Below, piece by piece: positions 45,787 through 54,942 of a stretch of DNA of 64,000 nt. Every line of letters starts with the position of its first letter. The stretch's first letter is position 1. Source of the stretch: Streptomyces sp. NBC_00224 (lineage in GTDB: Bacteria; Actinomycetota; Actinomycetes; Streptomycetales; Streptomycetaceae); the NCBI RefSeq assembly GCF_041435195.1, contig NZ_CP108106.1:3534001-3598000 (forward strand), written 5' to 3'. The position numbers and the translations under genes are program-made. A model generated the notes under the pieces. The model did no database searches. It saw nothing but the letters and a program-made list of their open reading frames with translations, and had not been told where the DNA came from.

Positions 45787-46284
45787 ATGACTGCGACCCC
45801 CCGTGACCCCGTCGACGCCATCGCCGCGCAGTGGGCGGAGGTCAGACCCGACCTCGACACCGTTCCGATGGCCGTCTACGGGCGCATCTACCGCATCTCC
45901 CGGGCCATGGGCGACCGGGTCGAGAAGGTGTACAAGCGGTTCGGGATCTCGCGCGGCGAGTTCGACGTACTGGCGACGCTGCGGCGCTCCGGCGAGCCCT
46001 ACACGCTCTCGCCGCGCCAGCTCTCGGCGACCCTGATGCTCACCACCGGCGGGATGACCGGACGGCTGGACAAGCTGGAGAACGCCGGGCTGCTGAGCCG
46101 CAGCCCGGATCCGAACGACCGGCGCGGGCTGCGCGTCACCCTCTCCGACAAGGGCCGGGAGCTCGTCGACGAGTCGGTGACGGCGGGCCTGGAGATGCAG
46201 CACGAGGTGCTGGACGGGGTGCTCGACGCGGCGGAGGCGGAGCAGCTGAACGGGCTGCTGCGCAAGCTGCTCTCGGCGCACTGA
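45787..46284 (+). CDS. MarR-family transcriptional regulator
   Basis: A 165-residue winged-helix regulator: FGISRGEFDVLATLRRSG, LSPRQLSATLMLTTGGMTGRLDKLENAGLLSR (HTH) and DPNDRRGLRVTLSDKGREL (wing) in order, with the usual dimerisation helices at both ends. The ATG at 45787 begins MTATPRDPV. The palindrome between it and the divergent EamA gene is the expected operator, implying control of the transporter and of itself. Confidence 0.93.
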   Translation: MTATPRDPVDAIAAQWAEVRPDLDTVPMAVYGRIYRISRAMGDRVEKVYKRFGISRGEFDVLATLRRSGEPYTLSPRQLSATLMLTTGGMTGRLDKLENAGLLSRSPDPNDRRGLRVTLSDKGRELVDESVTAGLEMQHEVLDGVLDAAEAEQLNGLLRKLLSAH

Positions 46285-46320
46285 GGCGACCGGAACGGAA
46301 ATCGGAACAGAAAGAAGAAA

Positions 46321-46363
46321 AGGCGCTTTGCGGTACGAGTGCCACTCGTACCGCAAAGCGCCT
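46321..46363. terminator. Bidirectional terminator, 20-bp perfect stem
   Basis: A 20-bp perfect stem (46321-46340 with 46344-46363) and GCC loop between convergent genes. An A-rich run just left of it (46304-46320) gives a U-run for minus-strand transcripts. Confidence 0.92.
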
Positions 46364-46386
46364 CACAGCGCGTGAAACGCGGTCGG

Positions 46387-46614
46387 TCAGGCCTTCTTCG
46401 ACTTGTCGAGGACCATGACCAGACCGGCGATGACCGCGAAGAGCGCGAGGGGCGCGATCACGTACAGACCGATCGTGTCGAACACGCTCAGGCCGGAGCC
46501 CGGGTCGTCGCCGTCGTCGCGGGTGACCGCGAGGGCGGGGGCCGACATGAGCAGCATCATCAGCGTCGTACCGGCTGCCACGGCGCCGGCGCGCAGGGTG
46601 TTCTTCTTGTCCAC
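46387..46614 (-). CDS. Small secreted/membrane protein
   Basis: A 75-residue protein starting MDKKNTLRAGAVAAGTTLMM, with a signal-like hydrophobic segment ending ALAVTRDD, an acidic Gly-rich spacer, and one C-terminal helix (IGLYVIAPLALFAVIAGLVMVL) before KSKKA. It therefore has a short outward-facing loop. Function unknown. It starts 21 bp after the malQ stop on the same strand and is probably co-transcribed. Confidence 0.8.
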   Translation of the reverse strand: MDKKNTLRAGAVAAGTTLMMLLMSAPALAVTRDDGDDPGSGLSVFDTIGLYVIAPLALFAVIAGLVMVLDKSKKA

Positions 46615-46634
46615 GGTGCAAACGTAGCGAACGC

Positions 46635-48788
46635 CTAAGTGGGGCGCGCGCCCGGGGGTGCCGTACGAGTCCGCGCGCCCGCCGCCGCGGGGCCCGGCCA
46701 GGACGCGAACACCCGCATCAGGCCGTGCAGCCGGGGCGAGGAGACCACGTCCTCCAGGGCGAGCGGGCGGCCGTCGGGACCTGCCACCGGCAGACGCCAG
46801 TTGGGGTACTGGTCCCAGGTGCCCGGCAGGTTCTGCGGACGGCGGTCGCCCACCGCGTCCGGCAGCCACACGCCGACCATCCGGGCCGGGGTGCGCAGCA
46901 GGAACCGGTAGACCGCCCGCACCGCGCCCTCCTCGCCCCGGGCGCCCTCGGGCAGCAGCCCGAGCCGGGCGAGATAGGCCAGCCACTCCCCCACCTCGGC
47001 CGCGTCCTCGGCCTGCTCCTCGGCCAGCGGGCGGGTGAGCAGCCCGAGGCGGTGGCGCAGTCCGACGTGCTCGCCGGTGAGCCGGGCCGCCGTGGACGGC
47101 AGGTCGTGGGTGGTGGCGGTGGCCACGCAGGCCTCGCGCCAGGCGGCCGGGGGCAGCGGGCGGCCGGTGCCCTCCCAGTCGCGCTCGAACCAGAGCACCG
47201 AGGTGCCGAGCACCCCGCGCCGGCTCAGGGCCTCCCGTACCCCGGGCTCGACCGTGCCCAGGTCCTCCCCTATGACCACGGCGCCCGCCCGGTGGGCCTC
47301 CAGGACGAGCACGGCGAGCATCGCCTCCGCGTCGTAGCGCACATAGGTGCCCGCCGTCGGCTCCTGTCCCCGCGGCACCCACCACAGCCGGAACAGGCCC
47401 ATCACATGGTCGATGCGCAGGGCTCCGGCGTGCCGCAGCAGATTGCGCAGGAGTCCCCGGTACGGGGCGTAGCCGGACGCGGCGAGGACGTCGGGGCGCC
47501 AGGGCGGCAGCCCCCAGTCCTGGCCGCGCGCGTTGAAGGCGTCGGGGGGCGCGCCCACCGACATGCCCTGGGCGAAGGTGCGCTGCTGCGCCCAGGCGTC
47601 GGCGCCGCCCGGGTGCACCCCGACGGCCAGGTCGTGGACGAGGCCGACCGCCATCCCGGCGTCCCGGGCGGCCCGCTGGGCGGCGGCCAGCTGAGTGTCC
47701 GTCAGCCAGGCGAGCCGGGTGTGGAAGTCGACCCGGTCGATGAGCTCGCGCCGGGCGCGGGCGGTGGCGGCCGAGCGGGGGTCGCGCAGCCCGCCCGGCC
47801 AGCGGGTCCAGTCGGGCCCGTACCGCTCGGCGAGCGCGCACCAGGTGGCGTGGTCCTCCAGGGCCTGGCCCTGGTGCGCCAGATAGTCGCAGTACGCGGC
47901 CCGCCGCCCGGGCGCCTGCGGCACCGTATGGACGGCCTCAAGGGCCTCCCGCTTCAGCGCCCACACCGCGTCCCGGTCGATCAGCTCGCCGTCGTCGAGC
48001 ACCGACCGGCGCAGCGCGTCCGCCGCCTTCAGCAGCTCGTCGAGCCGCTTCCGCTCGCGTACGTAGGCGTACTCCGGGATGTCCTCGATCCGCAGGTGCA
48101 CGGGGTCGGGGAAGCGGCGCGAGGAGGGGCGGTACGGGGACGGGTCGGTGGGCGTGCCGGGGACGGCCGCGTGCAACGGGTTGACCTGGAGGAACCCCGC
48201 CCCCACGGCCCGCCCGGCCCAGCCGGCGACCTCGGCGAGGTCCCCGAGGTCGCCCATGCCCCAGGAGCGGGCGGAGAGCAGCGAGTAGAGCTGCACGAGG
48301 AAGCCGTGGGTGCGGGCGGGGGGCTGCGGGGTGCGCTCGGGGGCGACCACGAGGGTGGTGCGGGCCGTGCGGCCGTCGGGGGTGCGGGCGGTCGCCCGGT
48401 GGACGCCGAGCGGGAGGGCGGGCCAGGGGGCTTTCGGCCCGGCCGCCTTGGTGCCCGGCGCCGTCCAGTCGGCCTCCCCGCCGTCCTCCGCCTCGATACG
48501 GACGCGGGTGCCGGGCGGCAGGGCGGCGACCAACGGGGGCGGGAGCGGGGGCGCGGACGGCGGGTCCTGGGCGTGCCAGTGGACCACGGTCGGGGGCAAC
48601 AGGCGGGCCGCCGCGGCCAGTTCGGCGGCGGCGAGGGACGCGCTCACCGCCTCCGGGGTGGCCGCGTCGACGCCCAGCGCCGCGAGGACGGCGACGACCG
48701 TGGCGTCCGGGACCGGGACCGTACGGTCGGCCGACGGGGCGTAGGACGTGGCGACGCCGTGCAGCGCGGCGAGCCGGGCGAGGGTCAT
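46635..48788 (-). CDS. malQ: 4-alpha-glucanotransferase (amylomaltase, GH77)
   Basis: Transfers alpha-1,4-glucan segments between maltodextrins in the cytoplasm. The 717-residue protein has the actinobacterial N-terminal extension (about 1-150) and then the GH77 barrel: GFLVQLYSLLSARSWGMGDLGDL split over 160-182, LRIDHVMGLFRLWWVP with the nucleophile Asp, GEDLGTVEPGV with the acid/base Glu, and ATTHDLPSTAARL with the third Asp. The ATG at 48788 lies 4 bp after the stop of a short upstream reading frame, so coupling is possible. Confidence 0.95.
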   Translation of the reverse strand: MTLARLAALHGVATSYAPSADRTVPVPDATVVAVLAALGVDAATPEAVSASLAAAELAAAARLLPPTVVHWHAQDPPSAPPLPPPLVAALPPGTRVRIEAEDGGEADWTAPGTKAAGPKAPWPALPLGVHRATARTPDGRTARTTLVVAPERTPQPPARTHGFLVQLYSLLSARSWGMGDLGDLAEVAGWAGRAVGAGFLQVNPLHAAVPGTPTDPSPYRPSSRRFPDPVHLRIEDIPEYAYVRERKRLDELLKAADALRRSVLDDGELIDRDAVWALKREALEAVHTVPQAPGRRAAYCDYLAHQGQALEDHATWCALAERYGPDWTRWPGGLRDPRSAATARARRELIDRVDFHTRLAWLTDTQLAAAQRAARDAGMAVGLVHDLAVGVHPGGADAWAQQRTFAQGMSVGAPPDAFNARGQDWGLPPWRPDVLAASGYAPYRGLLRNLLRHAGALRIDHVMGLFRLWWVPRGQEPTAGTYVRYDAEAMLAVLVLEAHRAGAVVIGEDLGTVEPGVREALSRRGVLGTSVLWFERDWEGTGRPLPPAAWREACVATATTHDLPSTAARLTGEHVGLRHRLGLLTRPLAEEQAEDAAEVGEWLAYLARLGLLPEGARGEEGAVRAVYRFLLRTPARMVGVWLPDAVGDRRPQNLPGTWDQYPNWRLPVAGPDGRPLALEDVVSSPRLHGLMRVFASWPGPAAAGARTRTAPPGARPT

Positions 48789-48792
48789 GGCG

Positions 48793-49032
48793 TCAGGCTC
48801 CGGCCGGCGCCACCACCGGGGTCGGTTCGCTGGTCAGGGGCGCCGCCTCGGTCAGCGGGGGCTCGCTGGTCAGCGGTTCGGCGTCGGCCAGCGGAGGTTC
48901 GCTGGTCAGGGGCTGTTCAAGGGCGGAGACGGCCACGGAGGGCTCCACGAGGGTCGGCAATGGGGGACACAGCAGCCCTACCCCGTGGGCGGACTCCCAG
49001 ACGTACAACGTGGGGGGTGTCACGACCGTCAC
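48793..49032 (-). CDS. Possible small Pro/Glu-rich protein upstream of malQ
   Basis: A 79-codon frame beginning with GTG at 49032 (MTVVTPPTLYVWESAHGVGL) and ending in three imperfect repeats of PLTSEPPL[A/T][D/E]A[E/A]. Its stop is 4 bp before the malQ ATG and it carries malQ's GGAG, which suggests a coupled leader gene. However, the ribosome site is weak and no family is recognised. It could equally be the malQ leader region with a repeated sequence. The opposite strand has no better frame. Confidence 0.4.
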   Translation of the reverse strand: MTVVTPPTLYVWESAHGVGLLCPPLPTLVEPSVAVSALEQPLTSEPPLADAEPLTSEPPLTEAAPLTSEPTPVVAPAGA

Positions 49033-49322
49033 TCGGAACGCTCGTGCACGCCATCGGACGGCGGCCCGGATTCCACTTCCCGGCGGCCCGTGCGCCGCAC
49101 TCCTGGTAGCCGTGCGCCGCATTCCCGGTGGCTCACGTTCCGCTCTCCGGCGGCCGGTTTTTGTCTCCCCCGGAGTCAACCGCAGCCCGTTCCGCAGCCA
49201 CCGGAACGGGCAATTCCGGCACAACAGTCACGCGCATTGACACCCTCGCCACGGGGGTGGTGGGCTCGGGGCCGATCGGCGGCGCGGGGGCCGCAAAAGC
49301 GGTGCCTAGGCGAGGAGATGGC

Positions 49323-52300
49323 GTGCAGTTCGGGCGCGGAAAGCGAGCGACGGCCGTCGCGGTCGCCGTCATCGGCGGGCTGCTCGGCGCGGCGCCCGGC
49401 GCCCTCGCGGCACCCGTGGATCCCGCGGCCCCCGAACAGCCCTCCGCCACGGGCCCGTCGAAGGACGCGGTACGGGACGACACCCCGGCGGTCTGGCCCC
49501 GGCCGCAGTCCGTCAAGCACGCGGGACCGGGGCTGCGCCTCGGCTCCGAGGCCGTCCTGATCACCGACCCCGGCGCCGACCCGTACGCGGTGGCCGCGCT
49601 CGCGGACGTACTGGACAAGGCCGGTGTCACCACCCTGCACTACGGACTCCGGGGCGCCGGGCCGGTGTTCCGCGTCGGCGGGAGCGGCGCGCAGGACGCG
49701 CTGCGCGCCCTGCGGGTCGCCGAGCGCGGGGACCTGCCGTCCGGCGGGTACCGGATCGGCGTCGGCCGGGCCGGCGGGCGGGACACGGTCGCGCTCGACG
49801 GGGTCGGCGAGGACGGGCTCTTCCACGCGGTGCAGACCCTGCGCCAGCTCCTCGGGCAGGACCGGCGGGGCGACGCCACGCTGCCCGGCGTGCGGGTGCG
49901 CGACTGGCCCGCCACGGCGGTGCGCGGCACGACGGAAGGTTTCTACGGGCAGCCCTGGACGCGCGAACAGCGCCTGGGCCAGCTCGACTTCATGGGCCGC
50001 ACCAAGCAGAACCGCTATCTGTACGCGCCGGGCGACGACCCGTACCGCCAGGCCCGCTGGCGCGACCCCTACCCGGCCGACCAGCGCGCCGACTTCCGGG
50101 CGATCGCCGCCCGCGCCGCCGCCAACCACGTCACTCTCGCCTGGGCGGTCGCGCCCGGCCAGGAGATGTGCCTGTCCTCCGACAAGGACCTCAAGGCGCT
50201 CCTGCGCAAGCTCGACTCGATGTGGGCGCTGGGCGTGCGCGCCTTCCAGCTCCAGTTCCAGGACGTCAGCTACAGCGAGTGGCACTGCGGGCGGGACGCG
50301 GACACCTTCGGACGGGGACCCGCCGCCGCGGCCCGCGCCCACGCGCGCGTGGCCAACGCCGTCGCCGCGCACCTGGCCGAGCGCCACCCCGGCGCGCAGC
50401 CGCTGTCGCTGATGCCGACCGAGTACTACCAGGAGGGCGCCACCACCTACCGCTCCGCCCTGGCGGACGGGCTCGACGCGCGTGTACAGGTCGCCTGGAC
50501 GGGCGTCGGGGTGGTGCCGCGCACCATCACCGGGCGCGAACTGGCGGGCGCCCGGGCCGCGTTCGGGCATCCGCTGGTGACGATGGACAACTACCCGGTG
50601 AACGACTGGGCGCCCGGCCGGATCTTCCTCGGCCCCTACACGGGCCGCGAGCCCGCCGTCGCCACCGGCTCGGCCGCCCTGCTCACCAACGCCATGGCGC
50701 AGGCGTCGGCCTCCCGCATCCCGCTGTTCACGGCGGCCGACTACGCCTGGAACCCGCAGGGTTACGAGCCGGAGGCCTCCTGGCGGGCGGCGATCGCGGA
50801 CCTCGCGGACGGCGACGCGCCGCTGGGCGAGGCGCTCACGGCGCTGGCGGGCAACGACTCGTCGTCCGTCCTCAGCAGCGCCGAGTCGGCCTATCTGCGC
50901 CCGCTGCTCGACGCGTTCTGGACCTCGCGCGGCGCGGCGGACGCGGCGGCGCGGGACGGGGCGGCGGCGCGGCTGCGCGCGGCGTTCACGGTGATGCGGC
51001 AGACGCCCGCCCGGCTCGCGGACAGCGGCGCGCTCGCAGACGAGGTGCGCCCGTGGGCCGACCGGCTCGCCCGGTACGGCCGGGCCGGGGAGACCGCCGT
51101 CGACATGCTCCAGGCGCAGGCGCACGGCGACGGCGCGGCCGCCTGGCGGGCCACGCTCGCCCTGGAGCCGCTGCGCCGGGCCGCCGCCACCGGCTCGGTC
51201 ACCGTCGGCAAGGGCGTCCTGGACGTGTTCCTGACCCGCGCGGCCGGGGCCTCGGCCACCTGGACGGGCGCGGACCGGCCTGCCGGGGACGTCAGTGTCT
51301 CGCCGGACGCGTACACCGTGCGCCTGGGCCGGGTCCGCCCGGTGGAGGCGGTCACCGTCATGGACGACTCGGGCGCCGGGCCGAGCCCCTCGGTCGGCCC
51401 CGGCTCGGGCCCGCCGGCCTGGGCCACGGCGGGCGCCCAGCCCGTCGAGGACGCCGCGTGGGGGCCGGGGCCCGGTCCCGGGCGGGTCGCCTGGGCCGAG
51501 GGCGGGGCGCTGGTGCAGGTGCATCTGCCCGGCGTGGGCTGGCGCAGCCTCGGGCCGCTCTCGCCCAGCGGCTGGACCCAGAGCGCCGCGCGGGGCGTGC
51601 GCGCCGACGCCGTCCGCGTGACCGGCCCGGCCGCCTCCGTACGGGCCGTACGGCATCTGGTCCCGTGGTTCGCCGACGAGCCGCGGGCCCGGCTGGAGCT
51701 CGCCCGGGACGAGGCGGACGCGGAGATCGGCGGGAAGCCGCTGCGGGTGGCGGCCGTACTGACGTCCACCCGGCCCGCGGACGTGCGGGGCACGCTCAGC
51801 GCGAAGGCGCCCCGGGGCATCACCGTCAAGGCCCCCGGCGCGCTCACGGTCCCGCGCGGCGCGGCGGCGAGCGTCCCGGTGGAGGTGTCGGTGGCGCCGG
51901 GCACCCCGGCGGGCGAGTACCGGGTGCCGGTCGCCTTCTCCGGGCAGGAGCGCGTCCTGACCGTACGGGCGTATCCGCGCACGGCCGGTCCCGATCTGAT
52001 CGCGGGGGCCGCGGCCTCCTCGTCGGGCGACGAGACCCCGGCGTTCCCGGCGCGCGCGGCGTCCGACGGCGACCCGTCGACCCGCTGGTCCTCCCCGGCG
52101 CAGGACAACGCCTGGTGGCAGGCCGAGCTGCCCGCCCCGAGCAGGGTCGGCCTGGTGGTGCTGACCTGGCAGGACGCGTACGCGAGCGCCTTTACGGTGC
52201 AGGTCTCCCCGGACGGCCGCACCTGGCGCACGGCGGCGACCGTGCGCGACGGCAGGGGCGGCCGGGAGGCGGTCCGCATGGACGCGCGCGACACCCGCTT

Positions 52301-52382
52301 CATCCGGGTGCAGGGCGCGACACGGGCGACCCCGTACGGGTACTCGCTGTGGTCGGTGGAGGCGTACGGCGTGGCCCCGTAG
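49323..52382 (+). CDS. Secreted GH84-type beta-N-acetylglucosaminidase with CBM32
   Basis: A 1019-residue exported enzyme. Signal peptide about 1-29 (ending ALAAPVDP). A GH20/GH84-type N-terminal domain follows (WPRPQSVKHAGPGLRLG). The GH84 barrel starts at about 200 (RGTTEGFYGQPWTREQRLGQLDFMG, given as landmarks GTTEGFYGQPW and LDFMGRTKQNRYLYAP) and includes LMPTEYYQ and the N-acetyl pocket region MDNYPVND. An NPCBM-associated Ig-like domain and a C-terminal F5/8-type (CBM32) domain (SDGDPSTRWSS, WWQAELP) complete it. At the catalytic Asp-Asp site the chain reads QFQDVS (about 311), see finding. The GTG at 49323 follows GAGGAG at 5 bp. Confidence 0.9.
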   Translation: MQFGRGKRATAVAVAVIGGLLGAAPGALAAPVDPAAPEQPSATGPSKDAVRDDTPAVWPRPQSVKHAGPGLRLGSEAVLITDPGADPYAVAALADVLDKAGVTTLHYGLRGAGPVFRVGGSGAQDALRALRVAERGDLPSGGYRIGVGRAGGRDTVALDGVGEDGLFHAVQTLRQLLGQDRRGDATLPGVRVRDWPATAVRGTTEGFYGQPWTREQRLGQLDFMGRTKQNRYLYAPGDDPYRQARWRDPYPADQRADFRAIAARAAANHVTLAWAVAPGQEMCLSSDKDLKALLRKLDSMWALGVRAFQLQFQDVSYSEWHCGRDADTFGRGPAAAARAHARVANAVAAHLAERHPGAQPLSLMPTEYYQEGATTYRSALADGLDARVQVAWTGVGVVPRTITGRELAGARAAFGHPLVTMDNYPVNDWAPGRIFLGPYTGREPAVATGSAALLTNAMAQASASRIPLFTAADYAWNPQGYEPEASWRAAIADLADGDAPLGEALTALAGNDSSSVLSSAESAYLRPLLDAFWTSRGAADAAARDGAAARLRAAFTVMRQTPARLADSGALADEVRPWADRLARYGRAGETAVDMLQAQAHGDGAAAWRATLALEPLRRAAATGSVTVGKGVLDVFLTRAAGASATWTGADRPAGDVSVSPDAYTVRLGRVRPVEAVTVMDDSGAGPSPSVGPGSGPPAWATAGAQPVEDAAWGPGPGPGRVAWAEGGALVQVHLPGVGWRSLGPLSPSGWTQSAARGVRADAVRVTGPAASVRAVRHLVPWFADEPRARLELARDEADAEIGGKPLRVAAVLTSTRPADVRGTLSAKAPRGITVKAPGALTVPRGAAASVPVEVSVAPGTPAGEYRVPVAFSGQERVLTVRAYPRTAGPDLIAGAAASSSGDETPAFPARAASDGDPSTRWSSPAQDNAWWQAELPAPSRVGLVVLTWQDAYASAFTVQVSPDGRTWRTAATVRDGRGGREAVRMDARDTRFIRVQGATRATPYGYSLWSVEAYGVAP

Positions 52383-52397
52383 CCGGGCACGCGCAAG

Positions 52398-52423
52398 CTG
52401 GGGACCGGCGGACCGGTCCCCAG
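52398..52423. terminator. Terminator between GH84 and HNH genes
   Basis: An 11-bp perfect stem (CTGGGGACCGG with CCGGTCCCCAG) and CGGA loop, between convergent genes. Confidence 0.75.
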
Positions 52424-52448
52424 GGCCAAGGACGACAAAGGCCCGGTC

Positions 52449-52985
52449 TCAGGCGGAAATGCCGTCGATCCGGGCCAGGGCGTCGTCCGCGCCGAACGGT
52501 TGGAGGTACGGGAGCCAGCGTGGGTCCCGGTGCCCCGTGCCGATGATGCGCCAGGCCAGACCACTGGGCGGAGCGGGCTGGTGGCGCAGGCGCCAGCCGA
52601 GCTCCAGCAGGTGCCGGTCGGCCTTGACGTGGTTGCAGCGGCGGCAGGCCGCCACCACGTTGTCCCAGACGTGCTGACCGCCGCGGCTGCGCGGAATCAC
52701 GTGGTCGACGCTGGTTGCGACGCCACCGCAGTACATACAGCGCCCGCCGTCACGCGCGAAGAGCGCACGACGGGTCAGCGGAACGGGCCCCCGGTAGGGG
52801 ACCCGTACGAATCTTTTGAGCCGGACCACGCTGGGCGCGGCGACGGCCCGGGTCGCGCTATGCATGAAGGCGCCGGATTCCTCTAGGCAGACTGCCTTGT
52901 TTTCGAGCACGAGGACGAGCGCGCGGCGGAGCGGTACGACGCCGAGCGGCTCGTACGACGCGTTGAGGACCAGGACGTGCGGCAC
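52449..52985 (-). CDS. HNH endonuclease
   Basis: A 178-residue protein with the conserved actinobacterial N-terminus MPHVLVLNASYEPLGVVPLR and a C-terminal HNH domain: CMYCGG, SVDHVIPRSRGG, NVVAACRRCNHVKAD, i.e. two CxxC zinc pairs around the catalytic His. It is a stand-alone nuclease-like protein widely conserved beside MscS genes in actinobacteria; its biological role is unclear. The GTG at 52985 has AAGGAGG at 8 bp. Divergent from the MscS gene. Confidence 0.92.
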   Translation of the reverse strand: MPHVLVLNASYEPLGVVPLRRALVLVLENKAVCLEESGAFMHSATRAVAAPSVVRLKRFVRVPYRGPVPLTRRALFARDGGRCMYCGGVATSVDHVIPRSRGGQHVWDNVVAACRRCNHVKADRHLLELGWRLRHQPAPPSGLAWRIIGTGHRDPRWLPYLQPFGADDALARIDGISA

Positions 52986-53239
52986 GGTGGATGCCTCCTT
53001 GTACGCCGGCGGCGCGTGGCTCGCGCCGGGACGATCTGCCTTCAGTCTCTCCTCATGCCTGGTCGAAGCGCCACCACGTCCGGGTAACGGCCTTGAAGTG
53101 TTTTCGACCACACCCCACTACATCCCCAGCTCCGGGCGCGCTCTCCCCCGAACACGGCAACGAAGCACACACGTTGCCCCGTTAGTGTGGTTGGCCTGCC
53201 GTCGCACCGTCGGCAGCGCAATGCCTGGAGGTTCCCCCC

Positions 53240-54322
53240 GTGCACTGGCCCGCCGTACTGGCCGCCGGATCCCCGTCCGATCCCACCGCTCCGACGACCA
53301 AGCCGGTCACCCTCGACGACGCCCAGAAGTCGGCCACGGAGGCCGCGGGCTGGGTCGAGGAGAACTGGTCGACCTGGCTCGCCATCGGCCTGCGCATCCT
53401 CCTGATCGTGATCATCGCGTCGGTGCTGCGGGTACTGGTCCGCCGGGCGCTGACCAAGCTCATAGACCGGATGAACCGCAGCGCCCAGGCGGTGGAGGGC
53501 ACGGCGCTCGGCGGCCTCCTGGTCAACGCGGAGCGCCGCCGCCAGCGCTCGGAGGCCATCGGCTCGGTCCTGCGCTCGGTGGCGTCCTTCCTGATCCTGG
53601 GCACCGCGGCCCTGATGATCCTCGGCGTCCTCAACATCAACCTGGCACCGCTGCTCGCCTCGGCGGGTGTCGCGGGTGTGGCGATCGGCTTCGGCGCGCG
53701 CAACCTCGTCACGGACTTCCTCTCCGGTGTCTTCATGATTCTGGAGGACCAGTACGGGGTCGGCGACTCGATCGACGCGGGCGTGGCCTCCGGCGAGGTG
53801 GTCGAGGTCGGTCTGCGCGTGACGAAGCTGCGCGGCGACAACGGCGAGATCTGGTACGTGCGCAACGGAGAGATCAAGCGCATCGGCAACCTCAGCCAGG
53901 GCTGGGCCACGGCGGCCGTCGACGTCCAGGTCCGCCCGACGGAGGACCTGGACCGCGTCCGCGCGGCCATCACCGAGGCCGCGGAGTCCATGGCCAAGGC
54001 CGAGCCGTGGAACGAGCGCCTGTGGGGCCCGGTCGAGGTCCTCGGCCTCAACGAGGTGCTGCTCGACTCGATGGTGATCCGCGTCTCGGCGAAGACGATG
54101 CCGGGCAAGGCGCTGGGCGTGGAGCGCGAACTGCGCTGGCGCATCAAGCGTGCCCTGGACGCGGCGGGGATACGGATCGTGGGCGGCGTACCGCTCCCGG
54201 CCGAGGACCCGGCCCCGGACCCGTCGGCCGCGGTGGCCGCCCCCTCGGCCCTGAACAACCCGACGTCCCCGCAGTCGCTGGCGACGGCGCCGATACCGCC
54301 GGGGCAGAGCTTGTCGAAGTAG
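53240..54322 (+). CDS. MscS-family mechanosensitive channel
   Basis: A 360-residue membrane channel for osmotic downshock. Helices lie near 45-65 and 105-125. The pore-lining TM3 is ASAGVAGVAIGFGARNLVTDF (given as GVAGVAIGFGARN), followed by the beta domain DQYGVGDSI...GEVVEVGLRVTKLR and a soluble C-terminal cage. A disordered Ala/Pro tail (about 320-360) extends beyond the usual end. The GTG at 53240 follows GGAGG. Confidence 0.93.
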   Translation: MHWPAVLAAGSPSDPTAPTTKPVTLDDAQKSATEAAGWVEENWSTWLAIGLRILLIVIIASVLRVLVRRALTKLIDRMNRSAQAVEGTALGGLLVNAERRRQRSEAIGSVLRSVASFLILGTAALMILGVLNINLAPLLASAGVAGVAIGFGARNLVTDFLSGVFMILEDQYGVGDSIDAGVASGEVVEVGLRVTKLRGDNGEIWYVRNGEIKRIGNLSQGWATAAVDVQVRPTEDLDRVRAAITEAAESMAKAEPWNERLWGPVEVLGLNEVLLDSMVIRVSAKTMPGKALGVERELRWRIKRALDAAGIRIVGGVPLPAEDPAPDPSAAVAAPSALNNPTSPQSLATAPIPPGQSLSK

Positions 54323-54337
54323 TACCTGCGTAGCACG

Positions 54338-54378
54338 CGAAGGGCGCCCCTGCCGGTGGTCGGCGGGGGCGCCCTTCG
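54338..54378 (+). terminator. Terminator after the MscS gene
   Basis: An 18-bp stem with one G-T pair (CGAAGGGCGCCCCTGCCG with CGGCGGGGGCGCCCTTCG) and 5-nt loop, followed by TT. Confidence 0.85.
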
Positions 54379-54529
54379 TTGCGCCTGATGGTCAGCCGTT
54401 CGGGGGCACCGTCTGAGGGTCGCCGCAGAACGGAGCCCATCGTGCCGCAGAGCATCGAGGGTTAAGGGCTTAACAGGATCATGACGAGCGGACAGTATCC
54501 GCTCACGGCAGAGACCGGGCTATCGATGC

Positions 54530-54880
54530 TTAGTCCGATTCTTCGACAGACAGCAAGATCCTCAGGCGCCGAACCTCAGCCACGAGCTTCGGAACGGCCT
54601 CCCGGGCCATTGCGATGAATGCCGCATTCTCATCCCAGCATTCATCTGCAACATCTACGTAGCGAGGGTGTTGCACCAACGTGGCGGCGACAATCTCGCG
54701 GTGATCAAAGCTCGGCCACCTTTCAGATTGTCCAGTGTCCGCAGTAGTGCTTACAGCCACTAGCCCCATGGCCGACTCATCGTCCAGAGTCCTGACAAAC
54801 CAAGGCCCTGGTGTCGCCGCCGAGCACAACTCTTCGATCTCTCCGAGCTCGTCATCGGTCATGGACTCACCCTGATCCAT
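54530..54880 (-). CDS. Candidate immunity protein of the RHS toxin
   Basis: A 116-residue acidic protein with the motifs LCSAATPGPWFVRT near the N-terminus and NAAFIAMAREAVPKLVAEVRRLR near the C-terminus. This ATPGPW...FIA-AR--VP-L--EV-RLR pattern is widespread in small actinobacterial and phage proteins of unknown function. It starts 62 bp after the stop of the RHS-HINT-PIN gene on the same strand and shares its lower G+C, the classic place for the cognate immunity gene. Start at 54880 or the in-frame ATG at 54862. The immunity role is inferred from position alone. Confidence 0.75.
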   Translation of the reverse strand: MDQGESMTDDELGEIEELCSAATPGPWFVRTLDDESAMGLVAVSTTADTGQSERWPSFDHREIVAATLVQHPRYVDVADECWDENAAFIAMAREAVPKLVAEVRRLRILLSVEESD

Positions 54881-54942
54881 CCGGGCACCCCCCTCTCAGC
54901 TCTCCTTGGAAGCAAACCGATCAAGCCAGGCATCGAGCGCAG

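Noticed and set aside
49176..51656. An 826-codon minus-strand frame opposite the GH84 gene
   Set aside because: No domain or start context; mirrors the coding bias of the sense gene.
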